NCBI RefSeq assembly: GCF_030272615.1
Contig: NC_081406.1
Location: 235,891,922 to 235,955,921, forward strand
Direction: 5' to 3'
Length of the DNA: 64,000 bases
Origin: Cryptomeria japonica
Taxonomy: Eukaryota > Streptophyta > Pinopsida > Cupressales > Cupressaceae
The translations under genes were made by a program, and so were the position numbers. The notes beneath the pieces were generated by a model. It made no database searches. It had not been told where the DNA came from and saw only the letters and a list, made by a program, of their open reading frames with translations. Positions 58,690 through 64,000 of the stretch are shown one piece after another. The stretch's first letter is position 1. Each line of letters starts with the position of its first letter.

Positions 58690-59740
58690 TCACATATCCC
58701 TAGGCTTGATGGAACAAATTACATAATATGGAAGACTTAAATGGAGATTCATTTGATATGTCTTGGCAAGTACATTTGGGAGATTGCATAGAATGGTGTT
58801 ACACCTCATAATCTGGCATCTAGAAATCCTCCTTTGACAAACCTGGATAAAGAGCTTGAGAATGATTGTAGAGCAAGAGAATCCCTCTTGTGTGCACTAT
58901 CTGATAAGAAAATAATATAATTGACTGACAAACCATCTGGAAAGGCTATATGGGATATGTTGAAGACTCTTAATGAAGGTGACTCTTTAGTGAAGATTGC
59001 TAAACTCGATGGTTATCGGGTGAGATATGAAAACTTGAAGATGGAAGAAGATGAAAGGATTACTACATTCATGGAAAGGGTAAATGAGATTTTTATGATA
59101 ATTCAATGTTGTGGTGGAACTCTGAGTGAAGATGAAATTGTTTCTAAAGTTTTTAGAGCCCTACCACCGGCTTACAAGATGAAGGCTAGTGCTATTAATG
59201 AGTTAAGAACAATGGATAATACATCTATCAATAGAGATACCTTGGTTGGGAAATTATCTGCTTTTGAGCTTGAAGAATTTGGACCTTCTAAAGCTGTGAA
59301 GACTAAACCTACTTTTCATGCATCTGCATCAGTAACCGGTAAACAAGATCAGAAAGCTTTATATGCAGAGGAATTGGATGATATGAAGAGAGAAGATGAT
59401 GAGTTTGAGAAACTTGAAGCACTATTTTCCAGGAGAGTACCAAAAGGACTAGTAGGAAGTAAGTATGAAGTAAAAACACCTTTTAAATGTTTTGCATGTA
59501 ATAAGATTGGTCATTTTGCATCTAGATATCCTGAAAGGAATTCAATATTTGAAGAAAGAGTTAGAAGATATTTTAAGCCTAACCCTGGATATCAGAATAA
59601 GTATAAGTACATGAAAAACAAAGACAAATCATGATACATAGCAGATGAGGAAGGCATTACTGATTCTTATGATGAATAGGCAGAAGACTTTGCTAGTCGT
59701 TCTGGCAATGGGAAGGAATGAGTGTTTTTGGCTATCAAGG
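58690..59740 (+). pseudogene. Copia gag
   Basis: Begins with the LDGTNYIIW block near 58710, with stops at 58740-58920, then is open for 237 codons from 58921 (TDKPSGKAIWDMLKTLNEGD). The zinc knuckle near 59490 reads CFACNKIGHFASRY, with tyrosine in place of the last cysteine as in the copia remnant at 16110. Gag forms the particle and binds element RNA. Confidence 0.85.
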
Positions 59741-62700
59741 AAGATGTTCCGACACTGGAAGAGAATGTACCTAAAGAGAAGGCACTTGCTGCTAAAATTA
59801 AAGACAAGGATGAATGGGTAATTGACAGTGGTTGTTCACATCATATGACTGGAGATAAAGGGAATTTTCTATCTTTGCAATAATTTGATGGTGGTCTAGT
59901 TAGATTTGGAGATGACAAAGAATGTATGGACAAAGGAAAAGGAACTATATCATTGGATGGTAAGGACAATACTGACAATGTTTAAGGAATAATATTTTGA
60001 GTGTTGGACAATTGGTGGATAAGGGATTTCAATTATAGTTCAAGGATGGAAAATGCAAAAACCTTAACACATCTAGTTTGGAATTGCAACAGGTATACAG
60101 ACAAAAGGTAATATATTTCACTTGAATTCTGGTGAGAAGACATGTTTGATTGCACAAATTGATGAGAGTTGGCTATGGCATAAAAGGATGTGTCATGTGA
60201 ATTTTGATTCCCTTGTGAAGATCATTTCAACTAAGGTATTTAGAGACATATCTAAGATTGTGAAGCCCTATAATCCGATATGTAAAGAATGTCAAATGGG
60301 TAAACAGGTCAGAACCTCTTTTAGGAGTATACAAGATAAATAAAATGATGTTCTTTATCTTATTCATATTGATTTATGTGGCCTTGCTAGAGTTAACATT
60401 TTTCAAGGTGATAGATATTTCATGTTAATCATTGATGATTATTCTAGAATGATGTGGGTTACTTTTCTAAGGGAAAAATATGAAGCGTTTGAAAAGGTTA
60501 AAATCTTTAAAGCTAAAGTGGAAACTAAGACAAGACTGAAGATTAAATATTTGAGGTCAGATCATGGTGGAGAATTCACATCCGGTGAGTTTAATAACTT
60601 TTGTGAGAAGAATGGTATAAGAAGACAATTTTCTGCTCTGCGGACACCTTAGCAGAATGGAGTTGCAGAAAGGAAGAATAAAACTATCTTTGATGTTTCT
60701 AGAACAATGATGATGGAAGCTAGTCTACCTCATATCTACTAGAGAGAAGTAGTGAGAACAATAGTTTATACATTCAACAAAGTACATATCAAAAGAGAAA
60801 CCAGTAAGACACCTTATGAATTATGGTTTGGAAATACACCTATAGTTAAGTATTTTGGAATCTTTGGTAGTAAATATTATATTAGGAGAGATGATATCAT
60901 CGGAAAATTTGATCCTAGATGTGATGAAGGAATATTTATTGGTTATTCTAATGAAAGAAAGGCATATAGATCTTATAATAAGATATTGCAAAGGATTGTG
61001 GAAAGTGCTAATGTCAAAGTGGATGAGCTGAATAGAGGTCAAATAGGAGTTTATGAGAAGGAATTGGTGATGGAAATGATTATATCTGAACCGATAGCAC
61101 CTTTACCAAAATAGAGTGTTGATCCAGTTACTATGGCAGTATCAAAAAATTATATAGTAATTGAAGAACCACGAAGAGGAATAGAGAGTCAGAAGACTCC
61201 TAGGTGTGTAAGACTGAATCATTTAGAAGATCAGATCATTTGGGGATAAGAACAATGGAGTAATGACAAGAAGAAGACTGAAAAATAATGAGGTATGTTT
61301 AATTTCTTAATTTGAACCGGTATTAGTAATTGAAGCATATAAAGATGAATATTGGTTGAAATCTATGGAAGAAGAATTAGATCAGATTGAGAAAAATAAC
61401 ACATGGACTCTGGTTCCCCGACCTAAAAATAAGAATGTTATTGGAACTAAATGGGTTTTTAGGAATAAATCAAATGAGGATGGTCAAGTTGTAAGGAATA
61501 AGGCTAGATTGGTTTCTAAAGAATATTATCAGAAGGAATGAATTGATTATGGAGAGACTTTTTCACCTGTAGCTAGGATTGAAGCTGTAAGATTATTTAT
61601 TGTCTATGCTGCCCACAAAAACTACAAGGTTTATCAAATGGATGTTAAGTGTGCATTTTTGAATGGGGATCTTGATGAGGAAGTTTATATTGAGCAACCT
61701 AATGGTTTTTCACTATTAGATGATACAAACATGGTTTGCATGTTAAGGAAAGCTTTATATGGATTTAAACACACACTTAGAGCTTGGTATGCACGGTTGG
61801 ATAAATATCTTTTGAAGTTTGGTTTTACCAAGGGTAATGCTGATAATAATTTATATTATAAGATCAATGATGATGATAGACTGATTATTGAAGTATTTGT
61901 TGATGAAATTATTTTCGAAGGTGAAGATAAGTTATGCATGGAATTTTCTAAGAATATGGAGAAAGAATTTGAAATGTCTATGATTGGGGAAATGAAATTT
62001 TTCTTATGTTTGCAGATTACTCAAACTGATTAAGTTATTTTCATCTATCAAACTAAGTATGGTAGGGAATTGTTGAAGAAATTTGGTATGGGAGATTCTA
62101 AAGTAGTATGTACTCCTATGGTTACAAGTGATAAATTGATAAGAAAAGATGTTTCTACACCGGTAAATCGTACAAGATACAAATCTATGATTGGAGGTCT
62201 TCTTTATTTGACTCAGACTAGGCCTGACATAATGAATGTTGTTTGTATTGTATCTAGATTTCAGTGTGATCCTAGAGAAAATCATGAGTGTGGTGAAAAG
62301 GATTTTTCACCACTTACAAGGTACAATTGAATATTGTTTATGGTACCCTAAGGATGTTGACTTTACATTATGTGCATGGCTGGAGATGTTGATGACCAGG
62401 AGAGGACATCTAGTGGAGCTTTCTTTCTTGGAAAGAAACTTGTTTCATGGATCATTAAGAAACAATCATGTACTTCTTTATCTACTACTGAACATGAGTA
62501 TGTTGGTGATGCTACTAACTGTACACAAGTTCTATCGATGAAGCAAATATTGAAGGATATAAAGGTGGATTGTAATGAACCGATAGTTATTCACTGTGAT
62601 AACTCTCCTGCTATTGATATATCAAAGAATCTGGTATTTTATTCTAAGAAAAAGAACATATCTATAAAGCACAACTTATTCAAGGAAAAGGTGGAAGGAA

Positions 62701-62831
62701 AAATGGTTATATTGGTTTATGTGAACACTAAAGAGAAGATTATAGATATTTTCACTAAACCTTTGCCTAAGGAATCATTTGAGCACTTCAGAGACAGATT
62801 GGGAGTTTTTGCCCCTATGGTAGAGACTTGA
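59741..62831 (+). pseudogene. Copia pol: protease, integrase, RT, RNase H
   Basis: Protease has WVIDSGCSHHMTGDKG near 59815. The pre-integrase zinc domain (60122-60343) has LWHKRMCHVNF and CKECQMGKQ. Integrase shows its three acidic residues in HIDLCG, RSDHGGEF and NGVAERKNKT. RT (61356-62330) has [28 protein letters not shown] and [19 protein letters not shown]; the catalytic YVDD is FVDEIIFEG. RNase H (62370-62831) has LSTTEHEYVGDAT and HCDNSPAIDISKN. Stops interrupt it at several points (for example LRTP-stop-QNGV), and there are frame changes near 59990, 61240 and 62330. Not expected to be functional. Confidence 0.88.
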
Positions 62832-62894
62832 TTGATGTGGTTTGGCATCAGTTCGGTATGCATTATCAGAGATATTTTTCATTCTAACACTCAT

Positions 62895-63248
62895 GTGGGG
62901 ATGCTACTGCTCAGGGGGAGTAGTCATCTTTGTGATTCAATGGTTTATGTTTTTTCTTTGATATTTATATCAAATTTCTGGTATTGATGTCAAAGGGGGA
63001 GAGATATTGATGTGAATAAGAAAAAATTAAGGAGTTGTATACATTAGGGGGAGAGATATATGTATAATTTAGAGCTTTACAAAGATATCATTCACAGAGA
63101 TAATTTGGTCTTTGTTTCAGAACTTCACTTATATATCTTTATGTGGGAGATTGTTGGCTATCTTCCATTGGGGGAGACTTGTTTGGCATTTTTGGGTACT
63201 TAAATGTTTTTCACATCTAGTGTTGCCATCAATGACAAAGGGGGAGAT
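62895..63248 (+). promoter_or_regulatory. Cluster of five polypurine tracts
   Basis: CAGGGGGAGTAG (62914), AAAGGGGGAGAGAT (62993), TAGGGGGAGAGAT (63046), TTGGGGGAGACTT (63168) and AAAGGGGGAGAT (63238); the last abuts the LTR. Repeated tracts before the 3' LTR are characteristic of plant Sireviruses. Confidence 0.8.
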
Positions 63249-64000
63249 TGTTGGTCATTTGGAGGAATTGATTATGTGTTGCATTGATGTTTTGTCATTG
63301 ATGTCAACACTAGCTATTTGGATGCTTTACTAGCACCCTTCTGGTCTCGGTAGGTTGAGCAGTTTCTTGTTGGTTTCGATCCAGCATGATCAAATAGGAT
63401 TCGTTATGGTTTGGTTATGGAATTTGCTTATTCATGATACTCATGTTTATATTCAGTAAGTTGGTTTTGTTCTGGTGATTGGATGCTATCATGTTTTCTT
63501 GGAAGCTTGGCTTGTGGTTTCGGTGAGGGTTTCACTAGCAGAGATTTTGATGAAGATCTTTGGTGATATCCATATGTGGTGATGGTGCAGCTTCTAGTGG
63601 AGTTTCAGGATGATGATGTTGATCATGTTTGAGACTTGGCAGATGGAGATCATTGCTTTAGCATGTGGACCTATAATTGGTTCTGGTTGATCTAGGTTAT
63701 GGATCGACTTAATGTAACATGTGGATTGGACCTCTCGATGTGTCTCTGGTATGTCTTATGTGTTGGATATTATTTGTTTGGTCTAAGATTGACATATTTT
63801 GTAATTATGTATTTGGTTTATTGTCTGGTGGCCGACCTAAATGTTTATGTTTGAGGGTTTGTATATATAGATGTAAGATCTCATCGTAGATCATCATAGG
63901 TATAAGGTCAGGGAATGGATATGGATATGTAATGTGCGAATAATGTAATATCATTCAGCCAAAGGATTTGGTCAATCATTGGAGATCAAATTGGGTTTGT
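63249..64000 (+). repeat. 3' LTR of the copia element, incomplete at window edge
   Basis: Starts TGTTGGTCATTTGG after the last purine tract and follows the LTR of the tandem array for its whole 752 visible bases, with scattered substitutions and one short insertion near 63770. Confidence 0.9.

Larger units (their letters stand above)
58659..63248 (+). mobile_element. Ty1/copia element, 5'-truncated, Sirevirus-like
   Basis: Gag, protease, integrase, RT and RNase H follow each other in copia order, then a 340-base zone with five purine tracts and a 3' LTR. There is no 5' LTR or primer site before gag, because the DNA transposon's right flank meets the start of gag. It is not simply the second half of the array element at 37091-42345: both retain the same GTNxII block, and the LTRs differ by roughly 10 percent by eye. 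Confidence 0.85.

Noticed and set aside
42242-63248. A single copia element split by a 16-kb insertion
   Set aside because: Both parts contain the same GTNxII block of gag with different sequence, and the LTRs differ by about 10 percent, so they are two copies.

Overview
The window is intergenic, repeat-packed DNA from a large-genome land plant, most likely a seed plant. A gymnosperm is possible, but nothing in the sequence settles it. The evidence is the dense nesting of Ty1/copia and Ty3/gypsy LTR retrotransposons primed by initiator Met-tRNA (TGGTATCAGAGC-type sites), a chromodomain gypsy element, copia elements with several polypurine tracts before the 3' LTR (a Sirevirus-like habit), a short tRNA-type SINE and AT-rich spacers. 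I recognised no host protein gene, rRNA or tRNA gene. Almost every coding region is a transposon gene, most carrying nonsense codons of the kind made by C-to-T decay.

Layout. 1-4830: two minus-strand copies of an unusual LTR family that carries a zinc-knuckle gag-like ORF1 and a large unknown ORF2 but no pol; they share one LTR at 3266-4337. 4831-5924: 3' end and LTR of a plus-strand element. 5925-6160: LTR piece of a second gypsy family. 6186-13836: complete but decayed chromodomain gypsy element with target duplication CTATC, inserted into a minus-strand copia element whose remains are at about 6160-6185 and 13837-17252. 17253-24003: complete copy of the gag+ORF2, pol-less family (target duplication GTTCA), inserted in that copia element's LTR. 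24869-26307: solo LTR (CCAAC). 26929-29486: short element without coding capacity (TCAAT). 31760-31944: SINE. 33164-37080: 3'-truncated minus-strand gypsy element. 37091-42183: 1,016-bp tandem array built from an LTR.

46711-58654 is an approximately 11.9-kb DNA transposon. It has 30-bp imperfect terminal inverted repeats (25/30 identical), a 4-bp target duplication ATCA and subterminal copies of a palindrome related to AAATCGGATATCCGATTT. A 958-codon transposase-like frame on the minus strand has only two stops. A second gene on the plus strand has six exons joined by five phase-0 introns. The element also contains an internal 359-bp tandem satellite, a GA tract and an array of one 16-bp word in both orientations. 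58655-64000: plus-strand Ty1/copia element with several polypurine tracts, its 3' LTR running off the window.

The most interesting items are the retroelement family with a large unknown ORF2 in the place of pol, the large DNA transposon and its accessory spliced gene, and the LTR-derived tandem array.
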